Positions 1-7,567 of a stretch of DNA of 14,309 nt are shown here, piece by piece. Within the stretch, counting starts at the first letter, position 1. Every line of letters begins with the position of its first letter. Where the stretch lies: assembly GCA_027335515.1 (NCBI GenBank), contig DAHWHT010000054.1:1-14309 (forward strand). Reading direction: 5' to 3'. The translations under genes and the position numbers were made by a program. A model generated the notes under the pieces. The model did not search any database. It was not told the DNA's origin and worked only from the letters and a program-made list of their open reading frames with translations. The stretch is from Clostridia bacterium (GTDB lineage: Bacteria > Bacillota_E > RBS10-35 > JAJYVN01).

Positions 1-266
1 CCGACTTCCAGCCGACCCGCGCGGATGGCCTGGCGCAACCGCGCGGCCTGCTCCGGGCGGACCTCCAGATAGTCCTCCAAGACGACCGACTGCGCGTCCA
101 GAAGGAAGGACCGGTAATCCGGCTCGGCGTCGAGTTGGTCGAGCAGGCGGTCCACCATCCGCACCAACCGCAGGCGAAACTCCTGGTAGGTCGCATACCA
201 TTCGCGGTCCCAATGGGTATGCGTAACGACGTGCAGCTGCCGCTGCGGTTCGACGCGATCGTTCAC
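1..266 (-). CDS. Glycoside hydrolase family 38 alpha-mannosidase, N-terminal part (partial)
   Basis: About 88 codons are visible; the gene continues past the left edge. The start is GTG at 266, with a purine-rich SD (GAGGGGGG, plus positions 274-281) 7 nt upstream. The GTG overlaps the stop of the upstream GH38 gene in a GTGA junction, so the two are translationally coupled. The N-terminus carries HTHWDREW, the GH38 signature whose His and Asp bind the catalytic zinc, then LLDAQS and VLEDYLEV. By eye about 46 of 79 positions match the neighbouring GH38 with no gap, so the pair is a tandem duplication. No signal peptide is visible, so the enzyme probably acts on imported mannosides in the cytoplasm. 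The catalytic nucleophile region lies outside the window. Confidence 0.9.
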   Translation of the reverse strand, partial: MNDRVEPQRQLHVVTHTHWDREWYATYQEFRLRLVRMVDRLLDQLDAEPDYRSFLLDAQSVVLEDYLEVRPEQAARLRQAIRAGRLEV

Positions 267-3124
267 CCTGCGGCCCCCCTCTGCGCCGGTGCGTCCGGGT
301 CCGGTGCGTCCCCGACCAGATGCACGGTCCCGATCTGATGCGCGCCGAGGGTGAGGTCCACCGCGGCGCCGTCCACCACGGCAAGCGGCCGCGCCCCGCC
401 CTCGGCCAGGTTGCAGCGCGCCGCCGACGCCAGGCGCAGGGGCGACGCCAACCCGACCCGCAGCGTCGCCTCGCCGTCGCCGGGATGGAAGGCGCGCACG
501 ATCACCCCCTGCCCCGACTCCGCCGGCTTCAGGGTCGAAAAGACGGCACCCTCCGCCTCCCACCGCAGAAACCCGTGCGCGGGAGGGAGGTCGGCCGGCG
601 GTTCCGGGGCGAGAAACCGGTTGTGGACCGGCGTATCCGCGTCCCCCGCAGGCGCCGCGGGCAGGGGGTGGGCGCGGTAGCGGCGCAGCTGCAGGGGGGC
701 GTCGAGCTGCACCGCCGTCGGGGGCAGCTCGAAGGCGGAGGCCTGCGCATGGAGGTCGACCGCATTGACGTCGCCGCGGTGCGGCAAAAGGCCAAGGCGC
801 ACGGCGATCGGCCCCGGACACTGCGCGCCGGGGACCGGGTCGAAACCGGGGTTGTCGCCCAGGACGTCGGTGCAGCGCAGCAGGGTGATGGCCAGCGCCT
901 GACCGTCCTCCCCCGGCTCGACCGCATACTCCGGCGTACCGTCCAGCAGTACGGCCAGGCCGCGGCCGGGGCGGCTCAGCTCCACCCATTGCTCGGCGGG
1001 GTGGTTGCCCTGCGCCTCCCAGTCCGTCCGCAGGGCGGTCGGGCGGCGGACGACATCCAGTTGACCGGCGGCGCGGGACGTGGACGCCTCCAGCCCGGCG
1101 GGGAACAGGATGCGCAGGCGGTGGTCGCGGGCCCGGTTGTCGACCCGGACCTCCAGATCGAGCCGCCGCGCGTCCCGCACCAGCGTCAGGCGCAGTTCCA
1201 CGGGGATGCCCACCGTTTCGGCCAGGCGTCCCTGGCGCCCGGAATCCAGGCCGGCGGGCAGACGCATCGTGCCGAGGATCGACCACTCAAGCCAATCCGG
1301 ACCGAACGATGCCAACGCGATCTGCGGCGCACCGTCAAAGCCGCACACCACACGGTCGCCCGCCGGCGGTGCATGCAGGTAGGTATCCCCCGCCTCTCCG
1401 TCGTCCAAAAGCAGCCCAAGGCCGGAGAACACCTCCGGCGGCGCGCCCTCCACCCCGGGCAGCCCCAGGCTGAAGCTGCCGTCGGCGGCGATGCGCACAT
1501 CCAGGTGGCGGTTGCGGCCGCCCGCACCACCCGCCTCCGAAGGCCAGCGCACCGCGAGCCCGGCGTCGCGCGGCGGCTGCTCGCTGCCATAGGTGTAGGC
1601 GGGACCGGGCAGGCGCTCGGCCAGCAGCGTGCGGTAGCCGTAGCCCGGCAGGTCGCGGGCGAGCAGCCGCACCCGGAAGCGATCCGACCAGCGGGCTCGG
1701 GGGAGTTGCACCGGGTCCGCCACCAGTTGGCGACCGCGCCCGCGGTGGAGCACCGCGCACGGCACCTCGGCACCCGTCGCCGCATCGCGCAGCCGCAGGC
1801 GGCCGCCGCTGCCACCGGCGGCGAAGTCGATGTCCGCGGTGCAGATGCCGTCCCGGACCCCCGCCGTGTCGTTGAACACCGCCAGCGCGACCCGGGTTGC
1901 GCCGTCCGGCGCCGTACCGTCGGGGAGCACGGCGCGGATCCGCCGGCCCACCTGCAGCCGGGCGCGGCGGACGAGCTCCGTGGTGATCTGGTCCACCTGC
2001 CGGAAGCGTGCCTCCATGTCCTGGTGCACGGCGTCGACGCTGCAGCCGCAAATGCTGTCGTGCGGGTGGTTTTGCAGCAGGTAGCGCCAGGCCGTCGCCA
2101 ACGGTCCGCGGGGCACCGCCTCGCCCAGCAGGCCCGCAAGCGCGATCCATGGTTCCGCCTGTCGTTCCAGGGCCAGCTGGCAGCGGTGGTTGGCCAGCTT
2201 CAGATACATCCGCGCCGAGAGCGTCCCGTTGAGCACGGTGTGTCGGCGAGGCTGTTGGCGCAACTCCCCGTGGAACGCCACCGGGCGACCGGCGAAACGG
2301 CCGGTGGTCGCCTCGGCCGCCTCGCCGAGTTCGGCGCGCACCGCCGCGAAGTAGTCCGCAAGCGACGCATGTTCGATGCGGTCCGGCGCCAAAAGGGGCG
2401 CGGCCGCCTCCAGGATGGGCACGAGGTCCTCCTGGGGTTCGAGGTGGTCGACGCCGTTCATCAAAAGCAGCGCCGAACTGCGCGCCAGCGGCCGCAGATG
2501 GGCGGCGGCGGAGCGCAGCTGGCCGGCGGCGTCCCTGGGCACGGGAGCCAGACGCTGGGCGTTGTTGTACCAACCATGCAGCAGGGCGCACAGCACGGTC
2601 GAGCCGTCGGGAGCCACCCAGGTGAACTCCAGGGGCACGTCCGCCGCCGACACCCCACGCCCCACCACGGCGTCCGCCAGGCCGAACCCGCGCAGGATCT
2701 GGGGCAACTGGCCGATGTTGCCGAACTGGTCGGGCAGGTAGCCGATGGACCCGACCCGGCCAAAGCCCCGTGCCAGCCGCGTGCCCAAGAGCAGGTTGCG
2801 GATCGTCGCCTCACCCGAGGTCAGGAAGGTGTCGTTGAGGACGTACCAGGGGCCGACGGCGATCTGACCGCCGCTGATCCAGCGGCGCAGGTCCGCCTCC
2901 CGCTCCGGGTACACCTCCAGATAGTCCTCCAACACGATCGTCTGGCTATCCAGATGGAAGTGTCCGAAGGTCGGCTCGTGTTCCAGTATGGTCAGCAGGT
3001 GGTCCAGCAATTCGACCAACCGCAGCCGGAAACGCTGCAGGGGCGCGTGCCATTCCCGGTCCCAGTGGGTATGGGACACCACGTAGAGCACCCGCGGCCG
3101 ATCGGTGTCAGCGGCAGCAGCCAT
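263..3124 (-). CDS. Glycoside hydrolase family 38 alpha-mannosidase
   Basis: This 953-aa protein is probably a zinc-dependent retaining alpha-mannosidase of the bacterial GH38 type. The start is ATG at 3124, with SD GGGGGAGG (plus 3136-3143) and a second AAGG closer in; the frame stays open further upstream, but that part has no recognisable sequence. HTHWDREW at residues 18-25 supplies the zinc ligands His20 and Asp22. YLPDQFGN at 129-136 contains the expected nucleophile Asp132. NGVDHLEP (223-230) and NHPHDSICG (352-360) give the remaining conserved loops and zinc His. The C-terminal half (about 480-940) is the beta-rich GH38 C-terminal region. There is no signal peptide, so it is cytoplasmic. 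It is followed by a second GH38 with a 4-nt overlap. Specificity (alpha-1,2, 1,3 or 1,6) cannot be read from the sequence. Confidence 0.93.
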   Translation of the reverse strand: MAAAADTDRPRVLYVVSHTHWDREWHAPLQRFRLRLVELLDHLLTILEHEPTFGHFHLDSQTIVLEDYLEVYPEREADLRRWISGGQIAVGPWYVLNDTFLTSGEATIRNLLLGTRLARGFGRVGSIGYLPDQFGNIGQLPQILRGFGLADAVVGRGVSAADVPLEFTWVAPDGSTVLCALLHGWYNNAQRLAPVPRDAAGQLRSAAAHLRPLARSSALLLMNGVDHLEPQEDLVPILEAAAPLLAPDRIEHASLADYFAAVRAELGEAAEATTGRFAGRPVAFHGELRQQPRRHTVLNGTLSARMYLKLANHRCQLALERQAEPWIALAGLLGEAVPRGPLATAWRYLLQNHPHDSICGCSVDAVHQDMEARFRQVDQITTELVRRARLQVGRRIRAVLPDGTAPDGATRVALAVFNDTAGVRDGICTADIDFAAGGSGGRLRLRDAATGAEVPCAVLHRGRGRQLVADPVQLPRARWSDRFRVRLLARDLPGYGYRTLLAERLPGPAYTYGSEQPPRDAGLAVRWPSEAGGAGGRNRHLDVRIAADGSFSLGLPGVEGAPPEVFSGLGLLLDDGEAGDTYLHAPPAGDRVVCGFDGAPQIALASFGPDWLEWSILGTMRLPAGLDSGRQGRLAETVGIPVELRLTLVRDARRLDLEVRVDNRARDHRLRILFPAGLEASTSRAAGQLDVVRRPTALRTDWEAQGNHPAEQWVELSRPGRGLAVLLDGTPEYAVEPGEDGQALAITLLRCTDVLGDNPGFDPVPGAQCPGPIAVRLGLLPHRGDVNAVDLHAQASAFELPPTAVQLDAPLQLRRYRAHPLPAAPAGDADTPVHNRFLAPEPPADLPPAHGFLRWEAEGAVFSTLKPAESGQGVIVRAFHPGDGEATLRVGLASPLRLASAARCNLAEGGARPLAVVDGAAVDLTLGAHQIGTVHLVGDAPDPDAPAQRGAAG

Positions 3125-3370
3125 CGAACGCCTTGCCTCCCCCGGCCGCCCGGTAGGGGGCGACGCGCGTGGATTCCCGACGCATCCGGTCCGTTCCTGC
3201 CCGTCTCTCCCCGATTGGGCGTTGGTTTTCCTGCGGGGGCGGCCGCACCGTCCGGGCCTCTGCGCCGGAGAACGGCTCCGCGCACCAGCCGGAATGCGGA
3301 CAGGACCGCCACCAGCCAGCCGCCATCGCCCGCCATCGTCCCTCGTCGGATGTGGCGAGGCATGCGCGCC

Positions 3371-3389
3371 CGCCACAGTGGCGTATGAT
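3371..3389 (+). promoter_or_regulatory. 13-bp palindrome abutting a -10-like box (candidate operator/promoter)
   Basis: CGCCAC-A-GTGGCG at 3371-3383 is a perfect inverted repeat. It is followed at once by TATGAT (3384-3389), a 5/6 match to the -10 consensus. No good -35 is visible 16-18 bp upstream. A repressor bound here would block a rightward promoter feeding the leader and terminator downstream. A related palindrome lies at 9342-9353 upstream of the solute-binding protein gene. Function is inferred only. Confidence 0.3.
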
Positions 3390-3700
3390 GGGCGCGACGA
3401 ATGAGAGGGGCAGAGGGGAAAGCAACCTGGTACCGGAGGGAGCGATGTCATGACGGCACAGAGACGTGCGCGAGGGCATCGGTGCCATACGGGTGTCGCG
3501 GACGGGGATACGCCACCGGACAGGTGGGCCGTCGGCCGGACATGATCCAGGGTGGGGATACCGCTGCCTCGGACGCCGTGCATCAGAGGACGTTACCTCT
3601 CGGGTTCCAGGGATGCTACCAGGCGTCTGACCGACGGCTGTGACACCCGGACCCACAGGGAGTATGGATGCGGGGGACCCTTTGGGATCAAGGGACAAGG

Positions 3701-3723
3701 GCCGCCGTCCGCGGCCCGGCGGC
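3701..3723 (+). promoter_or_regulatory. Leader hairpin with possible anti-terminator segment
   Basis: GCCGCCG (3701-3707) pairs perfectly with CGGCGGC (3717-3723) around a 9-nt loop. Bases 3714-3719 (GCCCGG), partly inside this hairpin, are complementary to CCGGGC at 3754-3759, the left arm of the terminator downstream. The two foldings exclude each other, which is the arrangement expected of an attenuator. No known riboswitch class was recognised. Confidence 0.3.
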
Positions 3724-3748
3724 GCAAAGGCGTCGCCACCTTACCGAT

Positions 3749-3783
3749 ACGGTCCGGGCGCACTGCCCGGGCCGTGTCTTTTT
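3749..3783 (+). terminator. Strong rightward Rho-independent terminator inside the SDR leader
   Basis: The arms 3749-3759 and 3765-3775 form an 11-bp GC-rich stem (one G-U pair) with the 5-nt loop GCACT, followed by GTCTTTTT. No U-tract follows the stem on the minus strand, so it works rightward. No plus-strand gene precedes it in the window, so it must stop either a leader transcript of the SDR-argJ genes or a free small RNA. Confidence 0.75.
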
Positions 3784-3827
3784 GCGCGGTGCATCCGCAT
3801 CCGCGGGCACACTGGCCGCAGGGACCT

Positions 3828-3863
3828 TGCAACCCGCGGCGGCAGGCGTCGCCGCGGGTTGCG
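3828..3863 (+). other. Long perfect hairpin downstream of the terminator
   Basis: The core arms AACCCGCGGCG (3831-3841) and CGCCGCGGGTT (3850-3860) pair perfectly. Flanking bases extend the stem to about 16 bp, including two G-U pairs. No U-run follows, so it is not a standard terminator. It could be an RNA stability or processing structure, or a protein-binding inverted repeat. A further 8-bp hairpin (arms 3870-3877 and 3890-3897) follows directly. Confidence 0.5.
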
Positions 3864-3908
3864 GCGAAACCGCCGACGCAGCGCGAACGGTCGGCGGATG
3901 CCGGCCTG

Positions 3909-3936
3909 CGGATCGCGGATCGCGGATCATAGATCA
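3909..3936 (+). repeat. 7-bp tandem repeat (4 units, the last two diverged)
   Basis: Units CGGATCG, CGGATCG, CGGATCA and TAGATCA run directly up to the first possible ATG of the SDR gene. They lie just upstream of its SD, so a change in copy number would change leader length but not the coding frame if translation starts at 3957. Confidence 0.55.
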
Positions 3937-3956
3937 TGGAAGGGGGAGCCGCCCAG

Positions 3957-4733
3957 GTGGGGGTCACGTTCGACTTCTCTGGCCAGGTCGTGCTCGTTTC
4001 GGGCGGGGCAACCGGGATCGGAGCCAGCGTGGTCTCATCGTTTTCCCGAGCGGGAGCCCGAGTGTTTTTTTCCTACACCAGCAATGCCAACGGCGCCCGC
4101 GCCCTGATTGGGGAGTTGGAGGCCGAGGGCCACGCGGTGGCGGCCGCCCCGGCCGACCTGGCGCGCATCGAAGAGGGCGACCGGTTGGTTTCGGCCGCAG
4201 AATCGCGCTTTGGACCGATCGACCATCTGGTCAACGTGGCCGGCATCACCGATCCGCACCCCTTTTTGGAGTTGACCCCGGAGCAGTGGAACCGCACCCT
4301 GGACATCAACCTGCGGGGCATGTTCTTCCTCAGTCAGCGCGTGGCGCGCTCGCTGGTGGCGCGCGGCGCCCGGCACGGATCGATCGTCATGACCAGTTCC
4401 GTACACGGCAAGGTCGCCGATCCGCTGCACGCCCATTACGAGGCCAGCAAGGGCGGCATCAACATGATGACCCGCTCGCTGGCGGTCGAACTTGGTCCCC
4501 AGGGCGTCCGCGTCAACTGCGTCGCCCCCGGGGCGATCGAGGTGGAGCGGTATGCCCACATGACGGGGTATGACCGCGAGGGTTGGAGCCGCCACATTCC
4601 CCTGCGGCGCGTCGGCCTGCCCGGCGACATCGCCCCGCTGTGCCTCTTTCTGTGCAGCCCCGCCGCCGCCTACATCAGCGGGGAGACGATCTACGTCGAC
4701 GGCGGCCTGACTTCCCGCATGGCCCAACTCTGA
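3957..4733 (+). CDS. Short-chain dehydrogenase/reductase (SDR family, classical type)
   Basis: This is a 258-aa classical SDR using NAD(P)H. The start chosen is GTG at 3957 because AGGGGGAG (3941-3948) lies 8 nt upstream. An in-frame ATG at 3936 would swallow that site and has no SD of its own. The protein shows the cofactor motif SGGATGIG (15-22, with Ser for the usual Thr), NVAG (93-96), Asn118, catalytic Ser148 in TSSVHG, and the YxxxK pair Tyr161/Lys165. It ends with the usual YVDGG tail. Length and motifs fit the glucose 1-dehydrogenase / 3-oxoacyl-ACP reductase-like group; in this context a sugar or sugar-acid substrate is more likely than fatty acid synthesis. It is followed after about 90 bp by the ArgJ homologue on the same strand. 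Confidence 0.9.
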   Translation: MGVTFDFSGQVVLVSGGATGIGASVVSSFSRAGARVFFSYTSNANGARALIGELEAEGHAVAAAPADLARIEEGDRLVSAAESRFGPIDHLVNVAGITDPHPFLELTPEQWNRTLDINLRGMFFLSQRVARSLVARGARHGSIVMTSSVHGKVADPLHAHYEASKGGINMMTRSLAVELGPQGVRVNCVAPGAIEVERYAHMTGYDREGWSRHIPLRRVGLPGDIAPLCLFLCSPAAAYISGETIYVDGGLTSRMAQL

Positions 4734-4824
4734 GGGCGGCGCCGCGGCGGCCGCCGGGGGCGTTTCGCGCGGCGGGGTTGGCGTTGGGTTGTTGGATTGA
4801 ATGTTGTTGGATTGGGAGGGCGTT

Positions 4825-6003
4825 GTGGCGCTACCGCAGATGGTTTCGGACGCCCGCTGGCAGCCACTCGGCTACCGCAGCATGGCGACCAGCGTCGGCA
4901 TCCATGACTCCAGCCTCGATTTCACCGTCGTCCACAGTACGACGCCGGCCGCCGCGGCCGCGGTGTTCACGCGCAACCGCTTCTGCGGCCATCCGGTGAC
5001 CGTCGGGCGGGACCACGTCTCCGACGGCCGGCTGCAGGCGGTGGTGGTCAACAGCAAGAACGCCAATGTCGCCACCGGGCCGCAAGGCTTGGCCGACTGT
5101 CGCGAGCTGTGCCGCTTGGTCGGCCAGGCCCTGGACCTGAACGACCGCGACGTCTTTCCCTGTTCGACCGGCGTGATCGGCCGGCCGCTGCCCATGGACC
5201 GTCTGCGCAACGGGGTGCGGGGCCTGGCGGGGGCGCTGCGGCCGGGCGGACTGGAGCGGTTTGCCGAGGCGATCCTGACCACCGACACCCGCCCGAAGCT
5301 GCGCAGCCTGCGCCTGGGCGATGCCACCCTCTTTGGCTGCTGCAAGGGATCCGGGATGATCGCCCCGGACATGGCGACGATGCTGGCCTTCTTTTTCACC
5401 GATGCGTCCCTGGAGGCCGGCAGCCTCGACCGGGCCCTGCGCCGGGCGGTGGATGCTTCCTTTCATCTGGTCAGCGTCGACGGCGACACCAGCACCTCGG
5501 ACACCGCCGTGGTCCTCGCCAACGGGCAGGCCGGCCCCGTCGAACCGGAGGCGTTCGCCGACGCGCTCGCCTCCATGGCCATCGAGCTGGCCCAGGAGAT
5601 TGCCCGTGACGGCGAGGGCGCGACCAAGCTGCTGCGCGCCGAGGTGGCCGGGGCGCCGGACACCGCCGCGGCCCGCGCCGCGGCCCGCGCGATCATCGCA
5701 TCCCCCCTGGTCAAGACGGCGGTCTGGGGTGGGGATCCGAACTGGGGCCGGGTGGCGATGGCGATCGGCAAGTGTTTTGACCTGGCGCTGGACCCCGACC
5801 GCATCCGCATCGCCTTCGGGTCGGTGCCGGTCTATGACGGCCGCGACCTCGGGCCCGACGCGGTGGACCGCCTCGCCGCCTACCTGCGGGGCGACGAGGT
5901 GTGCATCTCGGTCGACCTGCGCCTGGGCCAGGCGGCGGCGACGGCCTGGGGCTGCGACCTCAGCCCGGCCTACGTGCGAATCAACGGGGAGTACACGACT
6001 TGA
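4825..6003 (+). CDS. argJ: ArgJ-family glutamate N-acetyltransferase / ornithine acetyltransferase
   Basis: This ArgJ-fold protein has 392 aa if started at GTG 4825, which has GGGAGGG at 4814-4820. An in-frame ATG at 4801 would give 400 aa but has no SD. ArgJ moves the acetyl group from N-acetylornithine to glutamate and matures by self-cleavage before a Thr nucleophile. Here KGSGMIAPDMATML contains that Thr (residue 193 from the ATG, 185 from the GTG). GEGATK, GDPNWGR and the C-terminal YVRINGEY are also family hallmarks. It differs from usual ArgJ at NSKNANVATG (usually NSGNANACTG) and in an N-terminus lacking the common TAPKGF-type start. No other arginine genes are nearby. It sits after an SDR and overlaps a membrane protein gene, so the acceptor may not be glutamate. 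Family certain, substrate uncertain. Confidence 0.88.
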   Translation: MALPQMVSDARWQPLGYRSMATSVGIHDSSLDFTVVHSTTPAAAAAVFTRNRFCGHPVTVGRDHVSDGRLQAVVVNSKNANVATGPQGLADCRELCRLVGQALDLNDRDVFPCSTGVIGRPLPMDRLRNGVRGLAGALRPGGLERFAEAILTTDTRPKLRSLRLGDATLFGCCKGSGMIAPDMATMLAFFFTDASLEAGSLDRALRRAVDASFHLVSVDGDTSTSDTAVVLANGQAGPVEPEAFADALASMAIELAQEIARDGEGATKLLRAEVAGAPDTAAARAAARAIIASPLVKTAVWGGDPNWGRVAMAIGKCFDLALDPDRIRIAFGSVPVYDGRDLGPDAVDRLAAYLRGDEVCISVDLRLGQAAATAWGCDLSPAYVRINGEYTT

Positions 6004-6383
6004 GCGGCCGGTCCGCGCTGCGCCGCGGCGCCCGGGCCACCGGAGAACTGGCGCTGCTTTGGCTCGCCGCCGCCGGCAGCACGGCGGCGTTCGCGCCGCG
6101 CACCGCCGGCCTCAATGCGCAGGACCACTTTGCCGTGATGCCGACCGGGGTGGGAAGCGGCCTGATGGTCGCCGTCCCCGCCGTCGTGCTGTGCGGCGGA
6201 CTGTGGTGGCTGCTGCGCAACGGACTGCTCGGTCCGCTGGCCCTCGGCGCGGCGGCCGTGCTGGCCGCGGCCCTGCTGCTGCCCCACGGCCTCAACTTCT
6301 ACTTCCTGCCCCCGCCGCTGGTGCTGCTGGCCGTCACCTGGGTGCTGTGGCGGCACCCCGAATCCGGAGGCCGGAGCGGCTGA
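6000..6383 (+). CDS. Small membrane protein coupled to argJ (unknown function)
   Basis: This 127-aa protein starts at TTG 6000, overlapping the argJ stop as TTGA. GGGGAG (5986-5991) lies 8 nt upstream, so translation is coupled to argJ. Three to four hydrophobic stretches are visible: about 15-25 (LALLWLAAAG), 52-66, 75-92 and 98-113. The hydrophilic loop between the first two contains DHFAVMPTG. I do not recognise a family; it resembles small accessory membrane subunits in size and layout only. Its last 85 bases overlap the 3' end of the convergent MFS gene. The tight link to argJ suggests they act together, for example in handling or moving the acetylated product, but that is inference. Confidence 0.65.
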   Translation: MSGRSALRRGARATGELALLWLAAAGSTAAFAPRTAGLNAQDHFAVMPTGVGSGLMVAVPAVVLCGGLWWLLRNGLLGPLALGAAAVLAAALLLPHGLNFYFLPPPLVLLAVTWVLWRHPESGGRSG

Positions 6384-7567
6384 GCGGCGGGACCCGCCCG
6401 CGCGGCGGCCAGCGCGACCACCGTCGCCACGCCATACACCACCGCAAGCCCGCTCCAACCGGCGGCATACCCGCGCGCCGCCACCACGGCCCCAAACGCC
6501 GGAGGAAAGACGGTCCCCCCGAGATAGACGAAGGTGGCGGCCATCCCCATGCCCAAACCCGCCGCGGCCCCCGCCGTTTCTCCCGCCCAGGTCAGCGCCA
6601 CCCCGTTCCAACCGGTCGTGGCCATGCCCAGGACGAAAAAGGTCAGCGCCGCCGCCCCTGCGGGCAGACGATGGGCGATCGCCAGGACGGCAAACAACAC
6701 CGCCCCCGTCGCGGCCAGGGCGGCGAGCAAGGGGGCGCGGGTCCCGCCGCGGCGGTCGGACCACCAGCCCCCGGCGATGCGCGTCACCGCGCCACCCCCC
6801 TGCGCCAGGGCGAGCACGCGTCCGGCCGACGCCAGCGGCACGCGGACCACACTGTGCAAATACACCATGCCGTAGGCGATCAGATCGAACTGCCCCGCCG
6901 CCAAGAGCAGATGGACGGCCAGTGGGGCCGCCAGGCGCGACCAGGGCGGCCTGGGCCGGGGCGCCGCCGTCTCTGCCCCCCGGGCGCGGGCGGCCGGTCC
7001 GGCCAGTGCCGCCAGGGCCAAACCGGCGAGCCAGACGGCGCCCGCCGTCCACTCCAGTGCGCCGGCAGTGCCAATCCTGGGCACCAAGGGCGGCCAGGCG
7101 GCGGCGGCGAGCGCCACCCCCAGCGGCACCCCCGTCTGACGAATACCCATGGCCAAACCGCGTTGGCGGGGGGGGCAGGCGCTGAAGATCGCACGTGCGA
7201 TGGCCATACCGAGCGGCCCGGCGCACAAACCCAGCAACGCCACGCGGACGGCCAGACCGACCGGCGAGATCGACGGCGCGACGGCCCACCAAAGCAGAGC
7301 CGCCGCCAGGGCGGTCGCCGCCGCCGCCGCCAGCCGCCGCGGCCCGAAACGGTCCACCAGGGCGCCGCCGCTCACCAGCGACACGATCATCCCGGCCGAC
7401 ATGGCCGCGGCCGCCATGCCGATGACGCTCAGCGGCAGGTGGTCGGACCGCACCGCGAGCACGACCAGCACCGACGACCCCGGTACCGCCATGGCCAGGC
7501 CCAGCGTCGCGGCCGTGGCGAAAAAGAGCAGGAGCACCGCCCGGACTTGGCTAGATGCGGCAGGCAA
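6299..7567 (-). CDS. Major facilitator superfamily transporter
   Basis: This 422-aa protein has about 12 hydrophobic segments in two halves. Start: TTG at 7567, chosen because a perfect AGGAGGT (plus 7573-7579) sits 5 nt upstream. It overlaps the end of the SGNH hydrolase gene by 17 bp, so the two form an operon. MFS motif A appears as GALVDRFGPRR at residues 68-78, with a second-half counterpart near GGWWSDRRGG. GIRQTGVPLG in the fifth-helix region is common in MFS carriers of organic anions, cyanate or sugars. The substrate cannot be told. Its genetic partner, an esterase-type hydrolase, suggests a carbohydrate or carbohydrate-derived solute. The 3' end runs 85 bp into the convergent small membrane gene; the extreme C-terminus (about the last 25 aa) is polar and may be a late stop. 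Confidence 0.88.
   Translation of the reverse strand: MPAASSQVRAVLLLFFATAATLGLAMAVPGSSVLVVLAVRSDHLPLSVIGMAAAAMSAGMIVSLVSGGALVDRFGPRRLAAAAATALAAALLWWAVAPSISPVGLAVRVALLGLCAGPLGMAIARAIFSACPPRQRGLAMGIRQTGVPLGVALAAAAWPPLVPRIGTAGALEWTAGAVWLAGLALAALAGPAARARGAETAAPRPRPPWSRLAAPLAVHLLLAAGQFDLIAYGMVYLHSVVRVPLASAGRVLALAQGGGAVTRIAGGWWSDRRGGTRAPLLAALAATGAVLFAVLAIAHRLPAGAAALTFFVLGMATTGWNGVALTWAGETAGAAAGLGMGMAATFVYLGGTVFPPAFGAVVAARGYAAGWSGLAVVYGVATVVALAAARAGPAAQPLRPPDSGCRHSTQVTASSTSGGGRK

Larger units (their letters stand above)
3125..3956. other. Structured intergenic region between divergent GH38 and SDR genes
   Basis: No convincing gene is seen in these roughly 830 bases: the open frames have low-complexity, Arg/Pro/Gly-rich translations and no SD sites. 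The region separates the minus-strand GH38 operon from the plus-strand SDR-argJ group and should hold both promoters. It contains a 13-bp palindrome beside a TATGAT box, several hairpins, an intrinsic terminator directed rightward, a second long hairpin, and a 7-bp tandem repeat just before the SDR gene. A rightward terminator with no gene upstream suggests a transcribed leader or small RNA. Confidence 0.6.

Noticed and set aside
320..3388. Plus-strand open frame of about 1000 codons opposite the GH38 gene
   Set aside because: Its translation is Arg/Gln/Gly-rich without domains, while the minus strand carries a complete set of GH38 motifs and SD sites. It is an artefact of high GC.
3428..3435. 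TGGTACCG resembling the T-box core
   Set aside because: Only 8 bases match, which is likely by chance in this length. I see no specifier stem or T-box bulge upstream, and the surrounding bases do not fit the rest of the consensus.
3548..3565. AGGGTGGGGATACCGC, also T-box-like
   Set aside because: It needs a 4-base insertion in the most conserved part of the T-box element.
3602..3665. GGGTTCC and GACACCCGG segments recalling the ykkC guanidine-type riboswitch
   Set aside because: The invariant GGTCCGAGAG element and the conserved 3' part are missing.
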